The notes below the pieces were generated by a model, which saw nothing but the letters and a program-made list of their open reading frames with translations, was not told the DNA's origin and made no database searches. The translations under genes were made by a program, and so were the position numbers. From NCBI GenBank assembly GCA_918797485.1, contig CAKKNE010000004.1:930001-994000 (forward strand): DNA of 64,000 nt, given 5' to 3'. This DNA is from Pelagomonas calceolata. Lineage: Eukaryota; Sar; Pelagophyceae; Pelagomonadales; Pelagomonadaceae. Shown piece after piece: positions 47,745 through 57,168 of this stretch (the first letter of the stretch is position 1; the number at the start of each line of letters is the position of its first letter).

Positions 47745-48065
47745 TCGCGCGATTTCATTCGCAGGGTGGGCGCAATCTTACCAAAAGCCACCGTACAGGA
47801 CCAGCGGCACGACCTACACCCAAGGCGAGAACTAAATGTTGAATTGCACATCACCACACGCCACCGATTGAAGCGCCTCGACAAGCAGCGACTAACCACC
47901 CTGAAAGTCAATGATTGCAGGGCGCGGCAGGCGCGGCGCCGCGCGTTGAAGGGCCAGCTGCCGGCCCTGTTTCGAGCGCACGGCTTTTACCGGCCGGAAA
48001 TCGTTCGCCACGTCCTGACGTACGTCGGCTACGACCTCCCGGCGGGACACCTTACGGATAAATAG
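47745..48065 (+). CDS. C-terminal fragment or short gene with F-box-like end
   Basis: An open frame (upstream limit unclear, no good ATG) ending at 48065. It has a basic segment RLKRLDKQRLTTLKVNDCRA and then LKGQLPALFRAHGFYRPEIVRHVLTYVGYDLPAG. The xRPEIVRHVLTYV end resembles the C-terminal motif of the ankyrin proteins at 18045 and 62549. It may be the last exon or a remnant of such a gene. It overlaps the end of the SGNH fragment region. Confidence 0.35.
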   Translation, partial: SRDFIRRVGAILPKATVQDQRHDLHPRRELNVELHITTRHRLKRLDKQRLTTLKVNDCRARQARRRALKGQLPALFRAHGFYRPEIVRHVLTYVGYDLPAGHLTDK

Positions 48066-48088
48066 AATTCAAATTCACACCTAAACTA

Positions 48089-51000
48089 TTAAGATGGCAG
48101 GTTCTGCCCCCGACCCGCCGCCAACCCGACGCCCTTGGGCATCTTCTGCTTCCGCGAGTCCTTCAGCTCCGACGTCTGGTAGTAGTGCGGCGCGATCTCG
48201 CAGAGCCAGTCCGGCTCGATCGGTAAAACGTTGCGCATGTACTCTTTGGAAGTAAACGCTAATTCATGATAACAGACCCACTTGGGCATCACCTCCTCGT
48301 GGGCCATGACCGAGGAAGGATGCACATACACGGTCTTCATCTGTTTTACAGTTTTGTACTCTCCCGAAGAGGCCAATTTGGCGGCGTTGTAGAAGTAGCC
48401 GCCGCAGATGGCCTTGGACAAGGCTTCGACGTCGGACGCTTCGCTCAACTCGAGCTCGACGCGCTCACAAAGGCCAGCGAACTGGTCCCGCACATCCCTC
48501 GCCCTAACCATGGACTTGGCCTGAATATAGTTCTCGAAGCACCACTGCGTCGACATGTCCGCGTCGGCCCACTGCTTGTAGACGCGCAGCAAAGCGCCGT
48601 GATCACCGCCGCCTCCTCTTGCAAAATTCATCCGAGCGTTATCCGCGTGGACCGCCCGATCTTTCGGTCGGTAGTAGACGGCATTTCCAGCGTTCAACAT
48701 GGCACCCACAATAATACACTCAGAGACACACCCGTACTTGTCTCCGAGAATAATCGCCTTCGAGAGCTGGGGATCACACGGGAACTCGGCCATTCGTCGG
48801 CCTAGCTTCGTGAGCTCGCCGCGATCGTTCAGCGCTCCCAGCGCGTAGAGCTGCTCTAAAGCTCGGATGAGCATCTCGGCGGGCGGCGGGTCCTGCGTGA
48901 GTCATGGCGTCGCGGGGCGTCGACGGCGATGGCGTGCCGTGTGTGTTCGCGCGAGCGTCGCGGCGATGGCGTAGAGCACATACGCCATCGACGCGAGTCT
49001 CAAGGGTCGAAGCAGACGTCGCGTCGATGGCGTATGACTAGACGCCGGCGCGCGACCATGAAATCGAAGTGCAGCAAATCGTGGATCCCCAGCGACTTCA
49101 GCATCAACACCACGGAGTTCATGTTCGTCCGCTGGATCTCGGGGATCGTATTTTCTTCCAACTCATGCGCAAAGCTCCACTTCGTGTAGAGCCGGAAACA
49201 CGTCCCCGGTTGGGTCCGACCGGCTCTCCCGGCTCGCTGCGCCGCCTGCGCTTGACTAATTGGAGTGACGATCAACGATTCAATACCAGAACGGGGGTTG
49301 TAGGTCTTCTGCTTGCAGAAACCCGTGTCGATGACGTAACATATGCCGTCGATGGTCAGAGACGTCTCAGCGATGTTCGTGCCGATCACGACCTTCCGCG
49401 CGTCCTTCGGCGTGGGCTCGAAGATCTTGGCCTGCTGTTCGGACGGGAGGGAGGCGTAGATGGGGCAGATGAGGAGTTCCTTGATGCGCGCTCCCAATGC
49501 TTTTGTGCGCTCCAATAAGTTCTCTACCGCGGCTTCTATTTCTTCCTGGCCCGTCAGGAACACGAGGATGTCTCCGGGCGGCTGGGAGACGTGCGTCTGG
49601 AGGACCGAAACTACTGCCGCGTCCAAGTAATCGGCTTCTGGCGCCTTCGTATATAAAATTTCCACATCATAAGTCCTCCCGGGAATGTTAAATATAGCGG
49701 CATCATCAAAATACGTCGAAAAGGCCTCGGCGTTCATCGTCGCGCTCGATATCACGATCTTGATGTCTTCCCGGAACCGTGCTATATCTTTTATCAGGCC
49801 AAACAACACATCCGTATGTAGAGTACGTTCATGCGCCTCGTCGATCATCATGACGCTGTAGGACTGGAGGTCGGGCTCTCCTAAAAACTCGCGGAGGAGC
49901 CTGCGCGGCGTTGTAGGGTGACGGCGTGCTCTCGCGCGCGTCGACGGCGCCTCGCTACGCCTGGACGCCATCGACGCGACGCACGCGCGCCGTCGAGCAG
50001 ACAACGCAGCGATGGCGTGCTCTCTCGCGCGCGTCGACGGTGCCGCGGCGCCCCGCGACGGCGCGCTCTCGGCGCCATCGACGAACAGGACGCCGCCGCA
50101 TTACATGCCGTCCGTCATGTATTTAATGACCGTGTCCTGGGAGGTACAATCTTCAAACCGGATGGAGTAGCCCACTTCTCTGCCAAGGACCACATCGAGC
50201 TCCTTGGAAACGCGAGCAGCAACCGACATGGCCGCGACGCGCCGCGGCTGCGTGCACCCAATACATCCCACCTTCGAATAGCCGACCTCGTGGAGGTACT
50301 GGGGCAGTTGCGTCGTTTTCCCAGAACCGGTCTCGCCGACGACGATGAGCACTTGATTATCTTGGACCGCCTCGAGGAACTCCTCCCGGTAGGCGTAGAC
50401 CGGCAGCTTCTTCCTCACCGCCAAGAGCTCCTCATGAGCCGTCAGCTTGGCGAGTTTCTTGGAATCTCTGGAACTCCTTTCTATTTCCGGAACCGCTAAA
50501 TCGGCCTTCTTGCCCTTCTTCACGTCATCTTTTCCTTTGAGTAACATCGCATCCCTCACGAAGTCGACGTGGTCCTCGAAGACGTAGTCTTCATCAGAAA
50601 CGTCATACCTCGACTTCTTTTTTTGCCTCGATGAGCCGGCTCGTCGCTGCTGTTCTTGGTCCCAGAGCTCCTGCTCCGTCAGCGGCTCGTCCTCCTCTTC
50701 ATACCTCTGGTTCAGGGCGGATTCTCTAGCCTCAGCTAACGACTGTTCCTTCGGGCGATCCTCGTACGCGTCCGGGACCCTATAGCCATCATCATTTTTC
50801 TGGAAGCGGTGGCGGTCCTTGGCCTGCGTTGGTTGCGGTGAGTCTCTCTCGCACGGTGGCGACTCCGTAGCCCCGCGACGCCGTCGCCGCGAGCTGTTCG
50901 AAATTCGAGGACGCCGCACCCCTACCATCGCCAAGATTTTTTTGGACAGCTCGTGCTGCTGCTTCTCCTCCGCCGTGAGCTGCTCGTCGCCGAAGAGCTG

Positions 51001-51740
51001 CTCCTCCTGGTCGACCTCCGCTTGGAGCAAATCGAGTTGCTTCGCCTGCGCGGAGCATCGCGGTGTCCGAACGGCCTCAAACTCGAAAAAGAAACGACCC
51101 ACGGCATCGTGAGACGGACACGAGTCCACCACAACACGACGGGACGCCGCGAGCGCGCCTCCCACTTGTCGAGGTACGCCTGCCTCGCGAACTTTCTCAT
51201 TAATTTAACATCATCTTCCCTTGCGAGCGGGTCGACGGTCCCTCGCGTGGCCAACTCCGCGATCTCCTGCTGACTGAGCCCTTGCTCCGCTTCTAATCGT
51301 TTCGTTCTAAGTTCGTCCCTTTCCCTCATCCTTTGCACTAGTGCGTCGCGCTCCTCCAGGTCCTCGTCCAGGGCGTTGTCCTTCCGCTGGGCCTCGGGGT
51401 CCACGATCTGCTGCGTGCGCTGCGTTCTTCTTCGTTGTTTCTCTCGCAGCTGCTCTATCCTCGACGTGGTGTCGTCTTCGTTCGAAGATGGCAAAGGTTG
51501 CCGTCTCCGTCTAGGTTGTTGGGACGAGGTTTGGGCGCCGGCCGAGCCTCTCGCTCGCTGCCACAATTCGTCGCAGAAGTTGGCATCGTTGATGTCGGCC
51601 TCTCTGAGCAGTGCCGCGAGCTGGTCTCTCGAGGAGGCCCTGGCGGGTAAGGACGCGACGTAGGACGCTACGCTGGACGAGGAGAAGCCGGCGACGGCGT
51701 GGAGGGCGTCGGCGACCCAGGCTTTGAGGTCGTCGGCCAT
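48089..51740 (-). CDS. DHX16: Spliceosomal DEAH-box helicase DHX16/PRP2 (5 exons)
   Basis: Minus exons 51159-51740, 50926-51045, 50105-50823, 49057-49900 and 48089-48892 give 1,022 aa, close to human DHX16. PRP2 activates the Bact spliceosome before the first splicing step. The motifs are I ([17 protein letters not shown]), Ia ([12 protein letters not shown]), II ([13 protein letters not shown]), III ([10 protein letters not shown]), V ([13 protein letters not shown]) and VI ([11 protein letters not shown]). The typical [20 protein letters not shown] and the C-terminal OB-fold region follow. The N-terminal part ([19 protein letters not shown]) matches the PWI-like start of DHX16. All four introns carry introner-type cores. 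Confidence 0.93.
48893..49056 (-). mobile_element. Introner-like intron 4 of DHX16
   Basis: 164 bp, donor GTCGCG, acceptor CACGCAG, phase 0, restoring FDFMDPPPAE. It holds three CGTCGATGGCGTA / TACGCCATCGACGCGA cores in both directions, so it can fold into hairpins. Confidence 0.6.
49901..50104 (-). mobile_element. Doubled introner-like intron 3 of DHX16
   Basis: 204 bp, phase 2, donor GTAATG, acceptor CCGCGCAG, restoring YMTDGMLLREF. A unit of about 100 bp is repeated in tandem: GGCGTGCTCTCGCGCGCGTC near 49922 and GGCGTGCTCTCTCGCGCGCG near 50015. Either one element duplicated or a second inserted in the first. Confidence 0.6.
50824..50925 (-). mobile_element. Introner-like intron 2 of DHX16
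   Basis: 102 bp, phase 0, donor GTAGGG, acceptor CAACGCAG. It contains a GACGGCGTCGCGGGG core and GTGCGAGAGAGACTC. No long match to families A-C. Confidence 0.5.
51046..51158 (-). mobile_element. Introner-like intron 1 of DHX16, family C, probable GC-AG
   Basis: 113 bp, phase 0 with donor GCGCGCTC. The body (CGGCGTCCCGTCGTG, ACTCGTGTCCGTCTCACGAT, TTTCGAGTTTGAGGC) and the 3' end GCTCCGCGCAG match the introns at 13367 and 12116. A GT donor 15 or 18 bp later would also keep frame. Confidence 0.65.
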
Positions 51741-52084
51741 GGCTGCGGTGCGGCCTCAGGAGGCAGGGCCTGCTCTCCGCTGCTGTTGGGCCCGCGAGTC
51801 TATTTTTTTGGCAGGCGGTCACAGTGGTGCCGTAGGTCTGCTGCCGCAACGCTGGCTTATCACCACGGCGGTTCTGCACTCGTTCCAGGCGCTCAAAGCT
51901 TTAGCCCATGAGGCTAGTACGAGAGTACGCTAGCAAGACGCGTCTCGAAGACGCCTGAATCGCTCTGCGCACGCGTCGGAGAGCCGGCGACGGCGTTGGA
52001 GGCTGGCAAAAGGCGCGTCCTGAATTGCCTCGCTTTGGCCCGCAGCAGGACCGGCGATCGAGCTTTACGCCGCGGAGGACAGCC
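51741..52084. other. Divergent promoter region of DHX16 and eL14, 344 bp
   Basis: It contains a palindromic motif variant at 51913-51934. No other feature. Confidence 0.5.
51913..51934 (-). promoter_or_regulatory. Palindromic promoter motif, degenerate core
   Basis: GCTAGTA, 8-bp spacer, CGCTAGC. It is 173 bp from the DHX16 ATG and 151 bp from the proposed eL14 ATG. Confidence 0.45.
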
Positions 52085-52767
52085 ATGGGGTTAAACTCAG
52101 CGTCTCTAGGAGCCATGAATGATGCAAAGAAAGCACCGCTGGAGCGATAAGACCGTCGGACGTCCAGCGAGCGAGTACAGCTCTTGCTGCAGCGAGGCCG
52201 CCTGTACATGCTACAAGCGCGCCCGCGGGCCGCAAGACTGAGAGCCGGCACCGCTAGCAATCCTGCGAGCCCGCCGGCAACGCTCGGAGGCCGCCGGCGA
52301 CGCTCACAGAGGACGCGCCAACGAGACGCCCGCTCGAGACCGCGAACGAAGCATCACACCCCTCACCACACAGGTTCTCCCGCTTCGTCGAAGTCGGACG
52401 GATCGTCCTCGTGAACTACGGCCCCGACGCCGGCAAGCTCGCGACGATTATTGATATTGTCGACGGGAACAAGTGCATGATCGACGGGCCCGTGCCGAAG
52501 ACGGGCGTGGCGCGCCAAGTCATCCCCTTCAAGCGGCTCGCATTAACTGACATCGTCATCGAAGTGCCCAAGAGCGCTAGGCAGAAGACGCTCGTGAAGG
52601 CGTGGGACGCCGAGAAGGTCGAGGAGACGTGGGCCGCCACCTCCTGGGCGAAGAAGTTGGCAAGAAAGAAGGTGCGCGCGTCGCTGACGGACTTCCAGCG
52701 CTTCCAGCTCATGGTCGCGCGGAAGCAGAAGGCGGCATTGGTCAAGGCGCAGCTCGAGAAGATGTGA
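52085..52767 (+). CDS. RPL14: 60S ribosomal protein eL14 (2 exons, 5-nt first coding exon)
   Basis: Exon 2 (52374-52767) encodes FSRFVEVGRIVLVNYGPDAG, then GNKCMIDGPVPKTGV, RQVIPFKRLALTDIVIEVP and the basic helical tail. These are clear eL14 hallmarks, including the KOW-like N-terminal domain. Its reading begins in phase 2 with no in-frame ATG. The only fitting start found is ATGGG at 52085-52089, spliced by a 284-bp intron (donor GTTAAA, acceptor CACACAG) to give MGFSRFVEVG and 132 aa in total. A start-proximal intron is common in ribosomal protein genes. The identity is certain; the first exon is inference. Confidence 0.85.
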
Positions 52768-52895
52768 GGTAGACGGGTAAAAAAAAATACTAGTGATTCG
52801 CGTCGACGGCGTGGTGGGGGGCGTCTTCCGGCGACAGGTGCGACTCGTGATAGGAGTACACCGTCACGGTGAAAAATTAAAAAAACATCACGACG

Positions 52896-53711
52896 TTAGA
52901 AAATAGAAAACTCCTCGCGCACATCCGACTCGCCCGGGAGGCGGCTCCGCTCGACCGCGGTGACGGAGCCGTCCGCGCGGACGAGGAACACCGTATGCGT
53001 CCGCGTGCCCCAGAACTTGTTCGAGGAGACCTCGACGGGCGGCACGCAGACGTAGCAGAGCCGGTCCTCGACGCTTGGAGGCATGCGCGTCGGCGAGAGC
53101 GGTAGCTTCGTGCCGTCGGCGAGCACATCAAACAACGCCTCCACGAGGGCGTCGTCCGCAGCGTCGCGGAGCGCCTCGGCGAAGCGTGCGCGCCCCCGCT
53201 CCGCCGTCGACCAGGCCGCGTCCAGGCCGGGCGCGGCGTTCGTGATCACGCTGATCCCGCGCGGCATCTCTGCGACACCACCGCCGCGGTTGCACGCGTG
53301 CCAGGCGTCTTCACTTGATCCGAAGACGGCGTTGAAGCCCGCGTATTGCGCGCCGTCGCGGACGGCGGCGCGCGCCGCTTCCTCTGGCGTTGACTCGCCG
53401 AGCAGAAAATTCGCGCAGAGCGCGCCGCGCGACGGGGCATCTGGCGGCGCTTGCTCCGGCTCGCGGACGTTCAGAATACACGACCAGCGTCCACCGTCAG
53501 ACATCCCTAGCCACGTGCCACCTCCACTTATATCGCGGCCGCCGACCACCTTCTCGTTGTCGCGCCAGCGCCCGAGCCGGTCCGCGGGCCTTGATAAGAT
53601 CTCGTCGCGGTTCGACGCGATGACGAGGCGGTAGCGTTTGGCGAGTTCGTGCTCCCACTCCTCACAAACCTCGTCCGGCGCCGGCGCCCGCCACACAAAA
53701 ACCAGACACAT
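52896..53711 (-). CDS. TANGO2: TANGO2-like NRDE protein
   Basis: A single exon of 271 aa. The N-terminus MCLVFVWRA and ASNRDEILSRPA carry the conserved Cys2 and the NRDE motif. WLGMSDGGRWSCILNVREPE and SRGALCANFL follow the family. The protein is conserved from bacteria to man. TANGO2 has been linked to Golgi organisation, lipid/acyl-CoA balance and haem handling; its exact reaction is unsettled. The ATG at 53711 directly follows the TGA of a 52-aa ORF on the same strand (TGAATG). Confidence 0.9.
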   Translation of the reverse strand: MCLVFVWRAPAPDEVCEEWEHELAKRYRLVIASNRDEILSRPADRLGRWRDNEKVVGGRDISGGGTWLGMSDGGRWSCILNVREPEQAPPDAPSRGALCANFLLGESTPEEAARAAVRDGAQYAGFNAVFGSSEDAWHACNRGGGVAEMPRGISVITNAAPGLDAAWSTAERGRARFAEALRDAADDALVEALFDVLADGTKLPLSPTRMPPSVEDRLCYVCVPPVEVSSNKFWGTRTHTVFLVRADGSVTAVERSRLPGESDVREEFSIF

Positions 53712-53870
53712 TCAGAGGTCGTGCACAATCTCCGCGCCGAGCTCGTGACCCGCGAGCCAGATGAAGAGCGTCAGTAAACCGGCGATGGACGTGAGCACGA
53801 TGCAGAGGTCCCAGGGACCGTCGGGCTCGTCCTGCGGTCGGCGGCGCGGCAGTCGCGGCTTGGGGGGCAT
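53712..53870 (-). CDS. 52-aa single-pass membrane microprotein, possibly bicistronic with TANGO2
   Basis: ATG at 53870 gives 52 codons to TGA at 53712-53714. The first 17 residues are basic and Pro-rich (MPPKPRLPRRRP), then DEPDGPWDLCI. One membrane span (IVLTSIAGLLTLFIWLAG) follows, and the end is HELGAEIVHDL. The stop abuts the TANGO2 start with no gap. The promoter motif lies 164 bp upstream of this ATG, so transcription probably starts before both ORFs. Real coding is suggested by composition and TM pattern. An alternative is a plain upstream ORF. No family was recognised. Confidence 0.5.
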   Translation of the reverse strand: MPPKPRLPRRRPQDEPDGPWDLCIVLTSIAGLLTLFIWLAGHELGAEIVHDL

Positions 53871-54217
53871 GTGTTTTTGGGCTGTGCTGGGTGGTGGTGT
53901 TGTGCAGCGGCAGTTATGGCCGACGAGTGGCGCTGTCGTGTTAGATACAGCGAGCAGCGATGCGAAGCGTCACTTCTACGGTCCGGAGACCTACTGCTTC
54001 GATCTCTACGTCCACTTTTTTCACCCTGGGATTGCTAGTGTCTTACAGACCGCTAGCCCTCTGAAATTCAGGGTCAGCTTTGTTCCGGGCGCGCGACTCA
54101 AAAGGCGGGCACGCGAGACTCCCTAGGCCAGTAGCCCTCCGCCTAAACGGCGCCCGCCGCGAACGCCGCGAGAAAACGCCCCGAAACCGCCGACCAATAA
54201 TTGCCACAAAAATCTCC
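53871..54217. other. Divergent promoter region, 347 bp
   Basis: It separates the microprotein/TANGO2 unit from CapZ alpha and holds one strong palindromic motif in its centre. Confidence 0.55.
54034..54057 (-). promoter_or_regulatory. Palindromic promoter motif, strong copy
   Basis: GCTAGTG, TCTTACAGAC, CGCTAGC, with perfect arms. It is 164 bp from the ATG at 53870 and 161 bp from the ATG at 54218, almost exactly midway. Confidence 0.7.
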
Positions 54218-55237
54218 ATGGCCGAAGACGCCGCGCCGCCAGAACTCCCGCCCCGCGAGGCCGCCACCCCACCAGAACTCCCGCCCCGCGAGGCCGTCGA
54301 AAGCCTCTCCCTGGAAGAGGACGTCGCCGACCTCGACGCGGCCGCGGCCGACGAAGGCTACGAGGAGGAAGCCGCCGACGCCGCCGAGGAGCTGCAGGAG
54401 GCTCCTCTGACGGAGGAGGAGGAGGAGGAGGCCCGCGGCGTGGCCCAGCATTTGCTGCTCAACGCGCCGCCGGGCGAATTCACAGAGCTTCTCGACGATG
54501 TCGCCTCAATTACGCCGGAGCGGGCGCTCGAGGGCGGCTTCGTGAACGGCGTGGCGCGCGCGCGCAACGCCCAGATCCTCGAGGCCGCGATCACAGAAGA
54601 CGGGGCGCGCGTCGTCTTGTGCCGCGAGGCGGAGGTGACGCCTACTTCTTATAGAGATGCAAACGGCAAGCTGTACGACGTCGACCATGCTACCCTCGAA
54701 GCCATACCGGTTGAGGACGTGTATGACGAGGACGCTGTGCCCGAGTCACTGAAGAGCGCGAGAGACGACCTCCAGAAGGCATTGGCCGTGTACGCCTCCA
54801 CAAGATACCTGGGCGAGGGCCACGCCGCCACATTTGTGGTAGGAGACGCCCTGAAGTGCGTCGTGCGCGGCGCGCGGAAGAACCTTGGAAACTTCCACTC
54901 GGGAAGCTGGGCGTCGGCCTGGACCCTCACGCCGTCTTCCGAGGGCTACGACGTGCAGGGCATGATACAGGTACGAGCCCACTACTTCGAGGACGGCAAC
55001 GTGCAGTTGTATGCGACGAAAGAGGTCACGGCGTCGACGCGAGACGTCTCCCAGTTAATCGAAGCCAGCGAGAACGAATTGCACGCCGGCTTGGAAGCGA
55101 TGTACGGCGACATGGCCGACGCGACCTTCAAAGCCTTACGTAGAGTGATGCCCATCACGAAGCTCAAGATGAAGTGGTCCGTGGACGCCTTACGGCTCAA
55201 GGGCGGTTTAACCAAGGCGGCGGCGGAGGCGTACTAA
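54218..55237 (+). CDS. CAPZA: F-actin-capping protein subunit alpha (CapZ alpha)
   Basis: A single exon of 339 aa from ATG 54218. The C-terminal 270 residues follow CapZ alpha: LLLNAPPGEFTELLDDV at the N-terminal stalk, the hallmark NFHSGSWASAWTL (usually NxWxGxWRSxW), then VQGMIQVRAHYFEDGNVQL and the C-terminal beta-tentacle helix. With a beta subunit it caps actin barbed ends. An acidic, Pro/Glu-rich extension of about 70 residues (repeated PPELPPREA) is added at the N-terminus compared with the usual 286 aa. Confidence 0.9.
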   Translation: MAEDAAPPELPPREAATPPELPPREAVESLSLEEDVADLDAAAADEGYEEEAADAAEELQEAPLTEEEEEEARGVAQHLLLNAPPGEFTELLDDVASITPERALEGGFVNGVARARNAQILEAAITEDGARVVLCREAEVTPTSYRDANGKLYDVDHATLEAIPVEDVYDEDAVPESLKSARDDLQKALAVYASTRYLGEGHAATFVVGDALKCVVRGARKNLGNFHSGSWASAWTLTPSSEGYDVQGMIQVRAHYFEDGNVQLYATKEVTASTRDVSQLIEASENELHAGLEAMYGDMADATFKALRRVMPITKLKMKWSVDALRLKGGLTKAAAEAY

Positions 55238-55246
55238 GTAGCTATC

Positions 55247-56062
55247 CTAGAGCGGCTTACTCACGGCGGCGGAGGAGTGCTCCGCGCGCGCTTTTCTCCT
55301 CACGAGCCAGGCCCGCAGGACGCCGCGATCCTCGCGCTCCCCGTCACTCAACAACCTTTCATCCCCATGGAGCTCCGGCCGCCTTTCCACAATGTGCGTC
55401 AGCACCGGGCCGCCGAGCAACGAGGCCCATCGAACGGGCGCCGTCGCCAGCGTTCCTTTCTGGAAGTCGAAAATTTGCAGTGACGCCTCTTCCGGTCTTT
55501 TCTTCGGAGAATTCTTTTCCGCGGAAGCGCAAACTTCTCTAGCTGGCGCGCAAGCTAACGCAAAGGCGCCTAAGAGTCGTCGCACGCCTACCGGTAGTAG
55601 CGAGGGGTCCTGCAAAGCGTCCTCCGGTCGTAGCCACCGCGCGAAGGCGAACGCTCCGATTGATGTGGCGCACAGATGCTCGAGGTCCCGCAACCACAAA
55701 GCGTACATGCATCGTGACGGGTCTAACTCCTCGTAGAGCCGGGCGAAGAGCACCGAACCGATTTCTAGAGCAGCGACGACGCTCTCCCGCACGAGACGCC
55801 TCAATAGCATCCGCCACGCGTCGACCCCATACGAGCATCGGATATCCGACAGCCACGGTCTCGTACCGGTCCAGGGCCTTCGTTTAATGTCCATGATGCA
55901 ATATCCAACCTCCCGCTCGTGCCTTTCAACGACGGGCTCCTCACTGCGCTTCTTGCAGGGCGTCGGCGTGTATTCGAGCGCCATGACGACGCTGCCGTCC
56001 ATGGACGGCGGCGGCGCGCCGGAGGGGCGCGTCGGTGGCGTTTGTGGGGGGTCTGCTGCCAT
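55247..56062 (-). CDS. Hypothetical protein with cyclin-like helical core
   Basis: 271 aa from Met 56062. The longer frame to 56197 would include the promoter motif at 56171 and is rejected. A disordered Pro-rich start precedes a helical core (about residues 75-175: DAWRMLLRRLVRESVVAALEI, RLYEELDPSRC, LWLRDLEHLCATSIGAFAFARWL). Its spacing recalls a PHO80-type cyclin box, but key residues cannot be verified. The C-terminus is basic. The 3' end is 9 bp from the convergent CapZ alpha stop. Confidence 0.45.
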   Translation of the reverse strand: MAADPPQTPPTRPSGAPPPSMDGSVVMALEYTPTPCKKRSEEPVVERHEREVGYCIMDIKRRPWTGTRPWLSDIRCSYGVDAWRMLLRRLVRESVVAALEIGSVLFARLYEELDPSRCMYALWLRDLEHLCATSIGAFAFARWLRPEDALQDPSLLPVGVRRLLGAFALACAPAREVCASAEKNSPKKRPEEASLQIFDFQKGTLATAPVRWASLLGGPVLTHIVERRPELHGDERLLSDGEREDRGVLRAWLVRRKARAEHSSAAVSKPL

Positions 56063-56170
56063 GGCTTTGTGCCTGGCGGTTCCTCCGCCGGTCGTCGCGC
56101 AGTGCCTTCCTCCCTGTGGTCGCTCGGGCAGCGTCCGCGAGCCAGGCGGCAGAGAGGCAACGGATGGCCG

Positions 56171-56191
56171 CCTAGCTAGAGACACACTAGG
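56171..56191. promoter_or_regulatory. Palindromic promoter motif, degenerate
   Basis: CCTAGCT, 7-bp spacer, CACTAGG. It is 109 bp from the minus-strand start at 56062 and 231 bp from the CFAP141-like ATG at 56422. Confidence 0.4.
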
Positions 56192-56421
56192 AATCACTCG
56201 GCGTTATCGTCCGCGCGCTGGTCTTGGGCCCTCCACGAGGCTCTAGGTTCACCAAAGGACCGGGAGACGCGCCCCTGTCGCACGGCACCCCCAGCGCACC
56301 CGCGACCGCCGGACGGGCAGCCTAAGCAGCGCCAGCTCGATACTTGGTAGGGGCAGCCATACCAGCGCCACCCGCGAGACCTAAGTCAACAGGGAGGGGC
56401 AGCTGACCCCCCGAGGCAAGG

Positions 56422-56871
56422 ATGGCCGACACGGGCAAGATCAAGGAGATGAAGGATAGGGAAGAGCGCTGCGAGCGCGCACGTACCCGCGTCTCGCGAT
56501 CTCGGCACCGAAACTCGGACACGACCTCCGAGCGATACCCTCGACCCAGTATGGAGAGTAACACCTCCCCCAAACCACGACACACCCCGAGTTGAAGCGC
56601 AACTTGACCTTGGATTGCCCCGCAGGCCCAAAAGTACGTCAACGAATTGCAGGAGGTGCACCAGCGCGTCCAGTTCGAGGCCAAGGGCACGCAGAAGAAG
56701 CTGAACGCGCTGCGGAAGCGGGCGGCGGCGGCGGCGGAGGACGAGGCGCGGTGTCTGGACGCCGAATTGGTGATTGCGCGGCGCCAGAAGTTGAAGGACC
56801 TCTACGCGTCGGACTACGACCGGTACCAGGTGGAATTGGAGGCCATGGGGCTGTCGCTGAACTTCGAGTAA
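56422..56871 (+). CDS. CFAP141: CFAP141-like ciliary microtubule inner protein (2 exons)
   Basis: Exons 56422-56490 and 56626-56871 (intron 135 bp, phase 0, acceptor CCCCGCAG) give 104 aa, the size of CFAP141. The end (ELVIARRQKLKDLYASDYDRYQVELEAMGL) matches the family's RRxxLxxLFxxExxxYxxELxxMGxA pattern. CFAP141 lines the inside of axonemal doublets. The donor at 56491 was chosen because it keeps frame; exon 1 beyond it reads as low-complexity Arg/Ser. If correct, the organism makes a motile flagellum. Confidence 0.65.
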
Positions 56872-57168
56872 GTGCTTCTCTATAAGCATCATGTGGACTC
56901 GGCGGCCGTTTGCGCGGGGCGCCTTGTCGGGTCTTCCCACGAGAGAGTTTTCATGGCGGGCCGGGTCCTGGAGGCCTGGGGGCCCGGGGGGAAAACTCTC
57001 GGCCGCAGCCGCGCGCGCCCTGCGAGAGTCTTGGCACAGAGAGAGGCAGGCCAATTAGGGGCAGCGTCCGGCCTCACCCCGGGGCGCAGCGATCGCAGCG
57101 GTCGTCGCATCAGTTCGTCGCATCGATAGCGTGCACATGCAAGCGACGCGAGGGGCAGCCCGACAGTG

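Noticed and set aside
52090-52373. C/D snoRNA in the eL14 intron
   Set aside because: An ATGATG near 52118 and a CTGA near 52240 were seen, but the C box is imperfect, the spacing is long and no terminal stem is evident.
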